DNA from: a virus
Length of the DNA: 57,216 nucleotides
Virus record (IMG/VR): IMGVR_UViG_3300009194_000013
Location: 1-57,216 of that record
Strand: one strand, 5' to 3'
Notes under the pieces: generated by a model
What the model saw: only the letters and a program-made list of their open reading frames with translations
What the model was told of the DNA's origin: nothing
Database searches by the model: none
Shown here: one piece after another, positions 24,865 to 32,721 of the stretch
How positions within the stretch are numbered: position 1 is the stretch's first letter
Layout: every line of letters starts with the position of its first letter
Made by a program: the position numbers and the translations under genes

Positions 24865-26730
24865 ATGGCTAGTGCTGACCTCATATTTGAGTACCCGCCA
24901 GCGTCGAATGGCGATCTGATATTTGGGGGCGCGCCTGTACCTGAAGGCGCATACGAGGTCACGGTAAATGCAACCCTACCTTCACTGGTTATCGCAGTAG
25001 TTATCGGCGATCCAAGGGAAGTTGAAGTAGATGCACTGCTACCCAGCCTGTCGCTCGCAGTTGAAGTCAGTTACGACATTGCAGTTGAGCGTCCGGTCGT
25101 AGGCTCGGTGGCCACCGATTGGCAGAAGGCTGGCCAGGCTAAGAGCGGGAGCGAAGTTCGCGCTCAAGGTGTGCAGCATCTGCCATACGGGCGGCAGACA
25201 ACTTGGCAGACTGCTAAACCAGTTGACGCAAGTACAACCGTCCGCAAGCCAAAGACCTTCAAGTCACTCAAGACGTCAAACACACCTGCCAACCAAGACG
25301 GCGCTCAGATGTCTGCTCAGACTAAATCGGCTCACCATGTCATGCTGCGCGACAAGCGCGTGACGCAGGTTTCTCGTTTCCAAGATGGTATAGACCGACG
25401 CGCAGAAGTCGCGACAAGCTATCAAGATCGCTATAGAGATCGCAGACCGTCGCTTAAAAGTGCCATGCAGACGGCGCAAGCGCTTCGCAAGATGGTGGCA
25501 GGATCGTTCGGTGTTGGCGTCAGCGTGCGTGTGGCGAGACTGGCCAGGCATCAAGACGCGATGCGCCCACCGGCAGGCATTGAGACTGCTGTTGTCCCTC
25601 CGACGCCAACACCTTGCTACACACCTTCCCCGCATGTGCTGTTCAGTCAGATACCTGGCGGCAGCAACTTGCTTTTCATTTGCAACAATCATGTCTTGCC
25701 TGGTGGCGAGACCGTAATCGTTCCTGTTCGGAGGGTCTATATGGTTATCAACGACGTCTACTTGCGTCGAGTTGCCGGTAATGTTTATTTGCCGAACTAC
25801 TCGATGTCACTCTCGATTGACGTTGACTCTTGGACATGGGGCTTCAACGCATCGCTGCCTGCCGAAATGCTCGGCAATCTGCAACCTGACGTTGACGGCG
25901 AGCCAGTCGAGCTTGAGGCTAGCATCAATGGCAATGCGTATCGCATCCTGGCCGAGAACATCAGTCGAGACCGCACTTTCGCAAATGCTCGAATCAGCGT
26001 GTCGGGGCGTGGTAAGGGTGCGCTGCTCGCGTCGCCATATTCCCCTGTGCTCACGTTCGCCAACACCATTGACCGCACGGCTCAGCAACTGATGGCCGAT
26101 GTGCTGCAAGTCAACGGCATTCCGCTTGACTGGGATATTGACTGGCAGCTTGACGACTGGCTGGTGCCCGCAAACGTGTTCAATGTCCAGGGTAGCTACA
26201 TGGATGGCTTAAACGCGATAACAGGCGCAGCCGGGGCTTACTTGCAGCAACATCCCGTGTCGCAGCAATTCAGCGCTCTGTTGCGCTACCCGGTGGCGCC
26301 TTGGGAGTGGGGCGACGTGACACCCGACTTCGAGTTGCCAAGCGACGTCACTGAGCGCGAGAGCATTGAATGGCGCAATCGTCCGAACTACAACCGCGTG
26401 TATGTGAGCGGCACAAGCCAGGGTGTTTTGTGTCGCGTCAGCCGCGAAGGCAGTGCTGGCGACTTGGCGGCGCCTATGATTGTTGATCCGCTCATCACTG
26501 CGGCTGCGGCTGGTCGTCAGCGAGGTCTTAGCGTACTGGCCAATACAGGGCGCCAAGCGATGATCGGGCTGCGTCTACCTGTGCTACCTGAGACCGGCAT
26601 CATCACACCCGGCAAGTTCGTTCGCTACGTTGATAATGGCTTGTCGAGGATTGGCTTGGTGCGAGGTGTCTCAGTCGACAGCCGCCATCCGGCTACCTGG
26701 CAGTCGTTGCAGTTGGAGACACACGAATGA
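24865..26730 (+). CDS. Tail hub/baseplate protein (gp27/late-control-D-like)
   Basis: 621 residues. Residues about 285-621 resemble phage hub proteins: YLPNYSMSLSIDVDSWTWGF, ISRDRTFANARISVSGRGKG (shown in part), LFANTIDRTAQQLMADVLQ-like region, then PDFELPSDVTERESIEWRN and ARVTGV-like final domain ending LQLETHE. Hub proteins form the trimer that closes the tail tube at its tip. The N-terminal third differs: two short repeats (EVTVNATLPSLVIAVVI and EVDALLPSLSLAVEV) and then about 150 residues rich in Arg, Gln, Thr and Ser with little hydrophobic content, probably a flexible tether. The last base pairs overlap the next gene start (ATGA). Confidence 0.75.
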   Translation: MASADLIFEYPPASNGDLIFGGAPVPEGAYEVTVNATLPSLVIAVVIGDPREVEVDALLPSLSLAVEVSYDIAVERPVVGSVATDWQKAGQAKSGSEVRAQGVQHLPYGRQTTWQTAKPVDASTTVRKPKTFKSLKTSNTPANQDGAQMSAQTKSAHHVMLRDKRVTQVSRFQDGIDRRAEVATSYQDRYRDRRPSLKSAMQTAQALRKMVAGSFGVGVSVRVARLARHQDAMRPPAGIETAVVPPTPTPCYTPSPHVLFSQIPGGSNLLFICNNHVLPGGETVIVPVRRVYMVINDVYLRRVAGNVYLPNYSMSLSIDVDSWTWGFNASLPAEMLGNLQPDVDGEPVELEASINGNAYRILAENISRDRTFANARISVSGRGKGALLASPYSPVLTFANTIDRTAQQLMADVLQVNGIPLDWDIDWQLDDWLVPANVFNVQGSYMDGLNAITGAAGAYLQQHPVSQQFSALLRYPVAPWEWGDVTPDFELPSDVTERESIEWRNRPNYNRVYVSGTSQGVLCRVSREGSAGDLAAPMIVDPLITAAAAGRQRGLSVLANTGRQAMIGLRLPVLPETGIITPGKFVRYVDNGLSRIGLVRGVSVDSRHPATWQSLQLETHE

Positions 26731-26951
26731 GTCTGAATCTATTCAAACAGTTCAAGTCGCTGATCCCTACGCCGCCGCTTTTTGTCGGCGAGGTGATTAC
26801 GTTCATCAACGGGACGGCGACAATCGAGTTACCTGACGGCGGGCGCGTACAGGCTCGCGGTGAGGCGACGATAGGTGATCGGGTATTTGTGCATGACGGG
26901 ATCATTCAAGGCCCTGCACCTGATCTGACTTTGGAAATCATTGAAGTTTGA
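26727..26951 (+). CDS. Small OB/barrel-like baseplate protein
   Basis: 74 residues. FVGEVITFINGTATIELPDG, VQARGEATIGDRVFVHDG and a last hydrophobic strand are a short five-strand barrel pattern like the N-terminal OB parts of baseplate spike proteins (gpV/gp5 type), but no spike helix follows. It overlaps the hub gene by ATGA and ends just before the muramidase, the usual place of hub-associated factors. Function is inferred from fold pattern and position. Confidence 0.6.
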   Translation: MSLNLFKQFKSLIPTPPLFVGEVITFINGTATIELPDGGRVQARGEATIGDRVFVHDGIIQGPAPDLTLEIIEV

Positions 26952-26962
26952 AAGGCACTGCG

Positions 26963-27481
26963 ATGGACTTCGACAAAGCATTCGAGCGGCTGATTGGCCA
27001 TGAAGGTGGATTTCAGCGCGACCCACACGACCGAGCCAACTGGTCTACTGGAAAGATCGGTCAAGGTGAGTTGCGCGGCACCAAGTACGGCATCAGCGCA
27101 ATGTCATACCCAGGTGAAGACATTGAGAACTTGACGCTTGAGCGTGCGAAGTTTCTCTACTACCGTGACTTTTGGGCAGCGGCTGGTTGCGACTTGGTTC
27201 CGGTGCCGGTCAAGTACGCGCTGTTCGACACAGCAGTGCATACCTCGGCACCAGGCAAACCAGTGACTGCGATCAAGATGCTTCAGCGCTCAGTCGGTGC
27301 GCACGACGATGGTATCTTGGGTAGCCGCACTGCGATGGCCATCGCCAACTTCGATCCCTACCGATTACTGGCCAGGTTCATCGGTGAACGTATTGACTAC
27401 ACGAACAACAATCGAGAGCAGTGGGCTCGTTACGGGGCCGGTTGGAGTCAGCGTTTTGCTGAGATTTTGAAAGCAGCTTGA
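26963..27481 (+). CDS. Endolysin, glycoside hydrolase family 108 muramidase
   Basis: 172 residues. It starts MDFDKAFERLIGHEGGF; the Glu of the HEGG motif (Glu14) is the family 108 catalytic acid. GTKYGISAMSYPGEDI follows, then an FYRDFWAAAGCDLVP-like section and a C-terminal helical peptidoglycan-binding part (AIKMLQRSVGAHDDGILGSRT, an EF-like D-x-D-x-G turn). It cuts the glycan strands of peptidoglycan at lysis. No signal peptide or signal-anchor is seen, so release needs a holin, probably the next gene. The ATG at 26963 follows GAAAGGC; an upstream TTG start at 26948 is unlikely. Length is typical (160-180). Confidence 0.9.
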   Translation: MDFDKAFERLIGHEGGFQRDPHDRANWSTGKIGQGELRGTKYGISAMSYPGEDIENLTLERAKFLYYRDFWAAAGCDLVPVPVKYALFDTAVHTSAPGKPVTAIKMLQRSVGAHDDGILGSRTAMAIANFDPYRLLARFIGERIDYTNNNREQWARYGAGWSQRFAEILKAA

Positions 27482-27493
27482 AAGGAAAGCATC

Positions 27494-28087
27494 ATGGATT
27501 GGAAAAAAGTAATCGGTGCGATTGCACCTGGTCTTGCGACTGCATTGGGTGGCCCTCTCGCCGGGGCCGCAGTTGGCGTCTTGGCTGAGAAGGTTTTAGG
27601 CGGCTCAAGTGGCGATCCTGTGACGGACGAAGCCAAGCTGGCGGGTATCCTGAGCGGAGGCATGACGCCTGAGTTGCAAGCCAAAGTCATCGAAGCAGAG
27701 ACCGCGCTGAAGCTCGAAGCCATGCGCATGGGGCTCGAAGAAAAGAAGCTGGATGCTGCCACCGATCACGCCTACTTGAACGACGTGTCGGATGCTCGCA
27801 AGAACACTTCAATGGACAAGGACGTGCTTGGACTTGGCATTGCTGTTTTGATTGTGTGGGGTGTCTTGACCGCAGGCACTTTGTTGGGCTTGTACAAAGT
27901 ATTGATCGGAGGCATCGAGATCGAAGACATCGGTATTGCTGCCACGGTGTTTACGGTACTCGGCTCGATCATTGGCTATGTGAGCAACAGCGCACAACAA
28001 GTTTTGGGTTACTACTTTGGATCGTCTCGCGGCTCAAACCAAAAGACAGCCGCAATGGCCGAAGCGATCAGCAATATCCGCAAGTAA
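27494..28087 (+). CDS. Three-TM holin-like protein
   Basis: 197 residues. The N-terminal amphipathic glycine-rich segment (VIGAIAPGLATALGGPLAGA, VGVLAEKVLGG) is followed by a charged helical stretch (about 45-95) with the ARKNTSMDKDVLG turn, then two membrane helices at about 110-130 and 140-165, and a basic tail. This is the outline of 3TM holins of the gene-transfer-agent type. It follows the muramidase by 12 bases with GAAAGGAAAGC before the ATG, forming a lysis pair. No Rz/Rz1 spanin pair was identified nearby. Confidence 0.75.
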   Translation: MDWKKVIGAIAPGLATALGGPLAGAAVGVLAEKVLGGSSGDPVTDEAKLAGILSGGMTPELQAKVIEAETALKLEAMRMGLEEKKLDAATDHAYLNDVSDARKNTSMDKDVLGLGIAVLIVWGVLTAGTLLGLYKVLIGGIEIEDIGIAATVFTVLGSIIGYVSNSAQQVLGYYFGSSRGSNQKTAAMAEAISNIRK

Positions 28088-28106
28088 CAAATCTCGCAGG
28101 GCCTTA

Positions 28107-28139
28107 ACCCAGGGTGTCGAAAGACCCCTGGGTCTTTTT
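28107..28139 (+). terminator. Terminator of the late operon
   Basis: ACCCAGGG-type left arm (from 28107) pairs with CCCCTGGGT (28125-28133) over a TCGAAAG loop, followed by CTTTTTA. It lies just after the holin gene and overlaps the stop of the convergent leftward gene, so it separates the two transcription blocks. Loop and arm style match the terminator at 3076. Confidence 0.8.
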
Positions 28140-28308
28140 ATTTAAAGTAGAGTGACCCGAAGCCGCTGTAGTTGCACCCGTCAATTTTTAAAGACGTGAC
28201 AACCCCGATGTAACCAGGCGTCTTCTTGTTATCTCGATGTATTCGAGCCACGGCTCTACGAATACGTTGCCTAGCTGCAAACCGATCTTTCTTAGACTGA
28301 CGGCTCAT
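28138..28308 (-). CDS. Short basic protein, 56 residues
   Basis: Begins MSRQSKKDRFAARQRIRRAV and ends GCNYSGFGSLYFK. It has nine Arg and seven Lys, with an Arg-rich first half, so it is probably a nucleic-acid or membrane-surface binder, but no family was recognised. The ATG overlaps the upstream stop (ATGA at 28305-28308). It is the last gene of the leftward block, and its stop codon lies inside the late terminator tail. Confidence 0.65.
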   Translation of the reverse strand: MSRQSKKDRFAARQRIRRAVARIHRDNKKTPGYIGVVTSLKIDGCNYSGFGSLYFK

Positions 28309-28535
28309 GACTTCGAGGCATCGTCTTTGGCCAAAGCATCGCGCATCGCTTTCAACTCGGCTTCCACCCTTTTGTTGATGACGTGTTCGCCCAGTATTTC
28401 AGACCAACGCTGCGGAGCCATCCAGCCCAGCACGAAGCTGGTGTGTGCGAGCCTGGCCAGGGTGCCGAGCAGGCTAAATGGGGAGAAGAAAACAAGACCG
28501 AACAATGAGCCGATTAGTGCGATTGCGAGTTTCAT
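28305..28535 (-). CDS. Small membrane protein
   Basis: 76 residues. KLAIALIGSLFGLVFFSPFS is a single hydrophobic N-terminal helix that could be a signal anchor, with a second, weaker hydrophobic stretch after it. The last 35 residues are charged and helical (EHVINKRVEAELKAMRDALAK). The outline, N-in anchor plus charged outer helix, also fits an inner-membrane spanin-like protein, but no partner lipoprotein overlaps it. ATGA overlaps on both sides mark it as part of an operon. Confidence 0.6.
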   Translation of the reverse strand: MKLAIALIGSLFGLVFFSPFSLLGTLARLAHTSFVLGWMAPQRWSEILGEHVINKRVEAELKAMRDALAKDDASKS

Positions 28536-28840
28536 GTGTTGCCTTTCAAACGAGGAACATCCTCAATGATCCTGGCGTCAACGTCGATGACGTCTTTTCG
28601 CGCAGGGGGTTGATATACGAACTCGACTGTGCCGGTTGATTTGTATTCCATCCAGTCGAGTCGACCATGACCGATGATTCGATCAGATTCTTCAAAGCCT
28701 TCGGGTGACGCGTCCCACTCAGGGCACAACCTGATTTGTTCGCCAGATTGGCGAACAGGTATACCGGCTGCACGCAGCTTTTTAACGACGCAAGTGATGC
28801 CTTGTTCTTGCTCGGCTCGGGTGACACGGACGCGGATCAT
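28532..28840 (-). CDS. Hypothetical protein
   Basis: 102 residues from the ATG preceded by AAAGCAGG. MIRVRVTRAEQEQGITCVVKKLRAAG (shown in part) reads as a strand followed by a helix; GIPVRQSGEQIRLCPEWDASP and a final VEFVYQPPARKDVIDVDARI follow. No domain identified. Tight overlap with the downstream gene (ATGA) and a one-base gap to the upstream gene place it in the leftward operon of small genes. Confidence 0.6.
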   Translation of the reverse strand: MIRVRVTRAEQEQGITCVVKKLRAAGIPVRQSGEQIRLCPEWDASPEGFEESDRIIGHGRLDWMEYKSTGTVEFVYQPPARKDVIDVDARIIEDVPRLKGNT

Positions 28841-28841
28841 T

Positions 28842-29201
28842 TCAAACCTGCTTTCTTTGTCGCATGTGTGGTGGCACGAAGTCAGATGGGTACGCCCCAT
28901 TGCTGAAACGCGGTGTCCAATCTGGCATTGGGGCGATTATTGACATGGTGACGCCAAGTTCTTTTAGACCAATTGCAATTGCGTCAAAGTCAAGGCGAGA
29001 CATCACCGTCAACAAGTCGTGACCAGCCCTGTCGATACGCGCATAGATACGTGCGCCAGCAGACGGATGACATGAGTATTCCATCAGGAAGGCGATGAAG
29101 GCATCCTTGTCATTTGGCAGGCCGTCGAAGCGCAGCCCAACGCCTTCGTACTCTGCGTATGGCCAGGGCTCTTGCCATAGTGATTTGAAGCGAGGTGTCA
29201 T
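28842..29201 (-). CDS. Hypothetical protein
   Basis: 119 residues. It is an alpha/beta-looking protein with an aromatic N-terminus (WQEPWPYAEYEGVGLRFDG), a middle with SAGARIYARIDRAGHDLLTVM and a proline-rich C-terminus. No catalytic motif or family recognised. The start overlaps the previous stop by one base (TGATG). Confidence 0.6.
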   Translation of the reverse strand: MTPRFKSLWQEPWPYAEYEGVGLRFDGLPNDKDAFIAFLMEYSCHPSAGARIYARIDRAGHDLLTVMSRLDFDAIAIGLKELGVTMSIIAPMPDWTPRFSNGAYPSDFVPPHMRQRKQV

Positions 29202-29404
29202 CAGTAAAACCTCAAAGGAATAACGAAATCAGCAAAGCCCTCGCAGTGACAGCGGGCTTCTTTTTGAAATGCTGAGCAAACATGCAAGCGGGTCGGCGAC
29301 TCGTGCAGCCGAAAAGTACCGTAGTGCAAACCCCACGCCAGGCCATGTTTACTACAGTAGCGGCAGGTGTAGTTGAATTCAAGCCGCCTTGCGTCGTGTC
29401 TCAT
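29201..29404 (-). CDS. Small Cys/His-rich protein
   Basis: 67 residues. Two Cys pairs, CRYCSKHG near residue 14 and HVCSAFQKEARCHCEG near residue 42, are spaced like a small zinc-binding knuckle. Such proteins in phages often bind nucleic acid or host factors; no specific role can be given. It overlaps the upstream start by ATGA. Confidence 0.6.
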   Translation of the reverse strand: MRHDARRLEFNYTCRYCSKHGLAWGLHYGTFRLHESPTRLHVCSAFQKEARCHCEGFADFVIPLRFY

Positions 29405-29841
29405 GACTTCTCGGGCGGCAAAAGCACGGCGTCAATGTGGAGTCGGATTGAGCCATCTTTAGCAGTCGACCAGTTCATGGCATTGGCGTGAGGAAGCGCA
29501 AGTCGACAGCCAGATTTAATGCCGTCAACGAAATGCTGCAAGGTTTCAGCCGCCAGCATACCTTCGGGTTTTCTTTGATGTATGAGATTGCCTTGCGAGT
29601 CACGAACCTCAAGCATCTTCAGCTTGTCTTTACACTCCATGATGTCTGCGATTTGACGCAACTGGCTCGCGCTAAAGCCACCATCTAAGCCCACTGTAAG
29701 AGGGTGCAGTGCTTTGAAATCTTCGTCGTAGTCGTAATCGACTTCCCCGACCCAGTTTGAACCATTCGCGTCAACAGCGATTGAGCGAATATCTTCCCTC
29801 ATCGCATCCAGTTTTTCCTGTGAGTAAAATTCGCCGGTCAT
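29401..29841 (-). CDS. Hypothetical acidic protein
   Basis: 146 residues, acidic. The first part is helical (SQEKLDAMREDIRSIAVD). The middle, DYDYDEDFKALHPLTVGLDGG, is followed by FSASQLRQIADIME. The last part, a QHFVDGIKSGCRLALP helix and SIRLHIDAVLLPP strand, is alternating. No family recognised. It overlaps its neighbours by 4 bases on both sides. Confidence 0.6.
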   Translation of the reverse strand: MTGEFYSQEKLDAMREDIRSIAVDANGSNWVGEVDYDYDEDFKALHPLTVGLDGGFSASQLRQIADIMECKDKLKMLEVRDSQGNLIHQRKPEGMLAAETLQHFVDGIKSGCRLALPHANAMNWSTAKDGSIRLHIDAVLLPPEKS

Positions 29842-30404
29842 TTCTTGAATCTCCTAAAGCCGCCTCGTTCGCTTTTCCATTGAGCCGTCTTTCGACCGCG
29901 ACTAAAGTTCTTTTCGTACTGAATAGTCAAGGGTGCTCTAAACGACCCTGGTGTGATGAGTATCGTTACGGTGCCTTTGTCACAATCAATACGAACTCTG
30001 TCGGCAGGTATGAACTGGCCGTTCTCGTCGATGAAGGCGTCCCCTCTGATCGCATGTGCTTCGCGCAGCGCAGGGTGATTGAGTGCTTGCTCGAAAGCAT
30101 CTTCACTCATTTCAATCTGAGCCAACGCATCGCCAACTTCTTCTTGAAGTCGTTCAAAGTCTTTCTCAGGAAAAGCATGCCATCCAAAGCCGAGCGCATC
30201 CGCAGGAGGCTCGTCGGGCTCGACAAGCGACGGGAAGCGAGCATGCGGTTCATACTCAAGAACCTTGTCCCAAGGCTTGCCGCTCTTTGTGAGACTGCGT
30301 TTGTCAAATTGAGCAACGACGCAGCCATGCGTGGTCGTTCGGATGATTGCAGTCTCACCCTTCAGATGTGCAATCGGGCCGATGTAGATGGCGTGAGTAG
30401 TCAA
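29838..30404 (-). CDS. Hypothetical protein with a TTG start
   Basis: 188 residues. The start is taken as TTG at 30404 because GAGGGGA lies 6 bases before it and the codon overlaps the previous stop (TTGA), as ATGA does elsewhere in this operon. A longer ATG reading from 30512 would run through the upstream gene. The N-terminus (THAIYIGPIAHLKGETAIIR) looks like a small beta barrel that ends in VVAQFDKRSL. A helical Glu-rich middle (EKDFERLQEEVGDALAQIEM) recalls the MazG-like neighbour. Function unknown. Confidence 0.6.
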   Translation of the reverse strand: MTTHAIYIGPIAHLKGETAIIRTTTHGCVVAQFDKRSLTKSGKPWDKVLEYEPHARFPSLVEPDEPPADALGFGWHAFPEKDFERLQEEVGDALAQIEMSEDAFEQALNHPALREAHAIRGDAFIDENGQFIPADRVRIDCDKGTVTILITPGSFRAPLTIQYEKNFSRGRKTAQWKSERGGFRRFKK

Positions 30405-30712
30405 AACGCGTCCCCTCGCATAAGCCCTTCCCAAACCGCCATTTGCTCGACCTTCTTTGCGCCTCGCTCTTTGATGAAATCTGTACGCAAGCCAAAGGCG
30501 TCTACAGTGCATTCAATCTGAGCCAGCACATCGGCCAGTTCTTCTTCGAGCCGCAAGCGATTTGTCTTTCCGCTGCTCGGGTCAATCTCGTCGATGCCCT
30601 GGATGATGCAGCGGCTAACAACCGCCATAGCTTCACCGAGTTCTTCGCCGGTCTTGCCGAGACGACGCAGGCGCACCGGGTCGCTTTCATGAATCCATTC
30701 GGTTACTGGCAT
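30401..30712 (-). CDS. MazG-like nucleotide pyrophosphohydrolase
   Basis: 103 residues. The all-alpha NTP-pyrophosphatase signature is present: GKTGEELGEAMAVVSR (the E-E-x-x-E helix) and, 30 residues later, LEEELADVLAQIE (E-x-x-D helix), which together hold the Mg-nucleotide site. These enzymes hydrolyse (d)NTPs to monophosphates; phage versions are thought to adjust nucleotide or alarmone pools. It is smaller than full MazG and closer to the single-domain MazG-like type. Start at ATG 30712 (TGATG overlap) with GGAGG 6 bases away; GTG at 30715 is an alternative. A second MazG-like gene lies at 34915. Confidence 0.75.
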   Translation of the reverse strand: MPVTEWIHESDPVRLRRLGKTGEELGEAMAVVSRCIIQGIDEIDPSSGKTNRLRLEEELADVLAQIECTVDAFGLRTDFIKERGAKKVEQMAVWEGLMRGDAF

Positions 30713-31896
30713 CACTTGCCTCCAAGACGAGCTTCGCCAAACAGACCGCAGTAAGCAATCAAGTCTTCAACTGAATCGCGGTGCGGGGCTCCCCTGGACT
30801 GGCTTCGCACCATCTTGAGCAAGGCCATGAGCAGCCAGCCTTCCGACTCCTTGAGCGCGTTACCTGTGATGGTGTTGAATGCATCGACGGTGGCCTTCAT
30901 AGAGCGCTCGCCTTCCGGCTTGTCGTAGGTGGCAATGCGATCACGCATGTGAGCGGCAGCGGCGTCGAGCAGTTCATCTGCTGCAAACGCAGGCTTTTTA
31001 CCAACTGGCGGTGCCCACATTTCGCCGCCGCGATATTCGTAGCCCAGGTGGTCGAGTGTCTTGCATGCAGCCTCGTAGACTCGATACTCGTCTTCGCGCA
31101 CAACCTGAACCCCTAAATCCTTAGCCTGCGCTTCATTCAATGCAATCTTCAAAGCACGGGCGAGTGAAGTATTGCCCGCTCGCTTGGCAACTTCCCTGAG
31201 CCTTATTAAGTGGGTGGTGCTGCCGTAAAGGGCATTGCGAAGAACGATTTCATCCGACTCGGCGATCTCTTTGACTGCCTGCGTCAGTTGTACTTGTACG
31301 GCATTGAGACTTTCAATCAACTTTTCAGCAGTTGTAGTGCCGATGGCGACTGCTGCTCGGGTGTTGACTGCGATGCTTCGAGCGTGGCCAATCAAGCGAA
31401 CATAAGTCGGCTGCTCGGTAAATGACGGACGCTTTGCCTCATCGTCGCCCTGGCTTTCGGCGGCAGTCGCATTGCTTATACCTGTGTCGGATGTCGTATA
31501 CGTCTGTAAACCGTCAACCCCCTGGCTTACAAGTTGACCGCGCTTTATGTCTTCGCTGGCTACGCCGATTGGGGGTGCGTATTCAGTACGAACTGACACA
31601 TCCCCTGCTTGAACTGTGCGTGCCGAAACCAGTGGGGTGGTAGCGTCTGCGATAACAGTTGCCGCGTGCATGCCGGTGAGCAGCCAGTCTATTGGCGCCC
31701 CTTCATCACCCGACAGCACGACAGATACGTCATCAATGACGCGATACGACACGACGTCACCTGGACGTTCTTGCGACGACCATCTGATATTTTCGGCAAA
31801 AGCCGCACACGTTGAGCCGTCACGCGAAATAATTTGGACTTTTGTATGCGGTGCAACCGGGCATTCGCCGCCTGTCCATTTGATGAAGTCGCTCAT
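30712..31896 (-). CDS. Multi-domain protein with C-terminal DUF6378-like domain
   Basis: 394 residues. The C-terminal 90 residues (DELLDAAAAHMRDRIATYDK, GERSMKATVDAFNTITG, GWLLMALLKMVRSQ, DSVEDLIAYCGL) match the DUF6378 pattern common in phages, whose role is unknown. The N-terminal part (1-75) begins IKWTGGECPVAPHTKVQI and is a small barrel-like domain also seen alone in phage proteins. The middle is low in motifs. The fusion of two phage-typical modules is noteworthy. Its ribosome site and ATG lie in a 35-bp segment duplicated at 32425. Confidence 0.7.
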   Translation of the reverse strand: MSDFIKWTGGECPVAPHTKVQIISRDGSTCAAFAENIRWSSQERPGDVVSYRVIDDVSVVLSGDEGAPIDWLLTGMHAATVIADATTPLVSARTVQAGDVSVRTEYAPPIGVASEDIKRGQLVSQGVDGLQTYTTSDTGISNATAAESQGDDEAKRPSFTEQPTYVRLIGHARSIAVNTRAAVAIGTTTAEKLIESLNAVQVQLTQAVKEIAESDEIVLRNALYGSTTHLIRLREVAKRAGNTSLARALKIALNEAQAKDLGVQVVREDEYRVYEAACKTLDHLGYEYRGGEMWAPPVGKKPAFAADELLDAAAAHMRDRIATYDKPEGERSMKATVDAFNTITGNALKESEGWLLMALLKMVRSQSRGAPHRDSVEDLIAYCGLFGEARLGGK

Positions 31897-31927
31897 TGCT
31901 TGTTACCTTTCTGTTGTTCAAGTTCAG
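31893..31927. repeat. 35-bp exact direct repeat, copy 1
   Basis: Identical to 32425-32459. On the minus strand it reads ...GAACAACAGAAAGGTAACAA.. and ends in the overlapping stop and start ATGA. Here it supplies the ribosome site and start codon of the gene beginning at 31896, while its upstream half is no longer part of a gene. Confidence 0.95.
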
Positions 31928-31932
31928 TTTGG

Positions 31933-32106
31933 TTAATCGCAGCTTGGACACTCGACGTCATCGCCCATGTCGCACATGCAACACTTCTCTGAATCGCAGT
32001 GCGGACACGTCTCAAGTCCTTGAGGGCTGTTCGGTTTGTTGTGCTTGCGCTCGGCGGCAGTTGATCCGCAAGATGGGCATTCTTCTGGTGTTTCGCGGTA
32101 GTTCAT
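31933..32106 (-). CDS. Zinc-ribbon-like small protein
   Basis: 57 residues with four Cys pairs: ECPSCGS, ETCPHCDS, KCCMCDMG and ECPSCD. These would make two zinc knuckles, as in small nucleic-acid-binding or redox proteins. The ATG at 32106 is 2 bases after the upstream stop; longer readings would run through the upstream gene. No specific family recognised. Cys density is far above that of its neighbours. Confidence 0.65.
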   Translation of the reverse strand: MNYRETPEECPSCGSTAAERKHNKPNSPQGLETCPHCDSEKCCMCDMGDDVECPSCD

Positions 32107-32107
32107 A

Positions 32108-32428
32108 TCAGCACTCACTGATGTCGCGAATTTTTTCAGATGAAACAAGCCGAACCGGTTGACGGGTGCGATCCTTGGCGGTCTCAATGACGCAGTGATA
32201 CTGAACGCTGACAGATGTCGGGCGAGTATAGTGCGCTTGGCTGAAGTTGTAAGTATGAATTTCTGGTGTGCCGATTCGGGCTCGTGTCGGCGTCTTCTGA
32301 TTAGCGTGCAACATGACGCCAACGTCAGTGCCTGGCGGGTGCATTGCCCTGGCCAGTTCAAGGAGCTTGTCGTGTGCATCGCGCACAGCCGCAATGGCTG
32401 CGTCGATTTCCTGTGTAGTGGGTTTCAT
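32108..32428 (-). CDS. Hypothetical protein
   Basis: 106 residues. A helical N-terminus (TTQEIDAAIAAVRDAHDKLL) is followed by a strand-rich half with RIGTPEIHTYNFSQAHYTRP and a short charged end. No domain recognised. Start overlaps the previous stop (ATGA) inside the second copy of the 35-bp repeat. Confidence 0.6.
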   Translation of the reverse strand: MKPTTQEIDAAIAAVRDAHDKLLELARAMHPPGTDVGVMLHANQKTPTRARIGTPEIHTYNFSQAHYTRPTSVSVQYHCVIETAKDRTRQPVRLVSSEKIRDISEC

Positions 32429-32459
32429 TGCTTGTTACCTTTCTGTTGTTCAAGTTCAG
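32425..32459. repeat. 35-bp exact direct repeat, copy 2
   Basis: Identical to 31893-31927. In this copy the whole segment is coding: it is the end of the 73-residue gene (..ELEQQKGNKQ stop) and the start codon of the next. It is probably the original, the other copy being a duplicated translation-start cassette. Confidence 0.95.
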
Positions 32460-32646
32460 CACATGTCGTCATGAGACGAACAATCGCGCCACGCACCCTG
32501 GGCATATCATCACCAACATAACCAGCGACAAACGCTAAGGCGTTACTCTCGTTGTTTGTCCAGTCGTACTGCTTGTTGCTTCGGATATTCTCAATCGCAG
32601 CATCAATTGCTTTGATGAGCGTTTGTTCAGCCTTGCTGGTAGCCAT
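32425..32646 (-). CDS. Small helical protein
   Basis: 73 residues, nearly all alpha-helical by pattern: KAEQTLIKAIDAAIENIRSN, then ALAFVAGYVGDD and VRGAIVRLMTTCAELEQQKG. Possibly a small dimer-forming regulator or inhibitor; no family recognised. The ATG has no clear Shine-Dalgarno. It is the first gene after a 75-base gap, so its transcript may start there. Confidence 0.6.
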   Translation of the reverse strand: MATSKAEQTLIKAIDAAIENIRSNKQYDWTNNESNALAFVAGYVGDDMPRVRGAIVRLMTTCAELEQQKGNKQ

Positions 32647-32721
32647 GATGTTGCGTTCGTCTACGTTGTTTATGTAGAGAATGTAGTTTTAAGTTAATGA
32701 CATTGGAATAGGGGGTTACCC

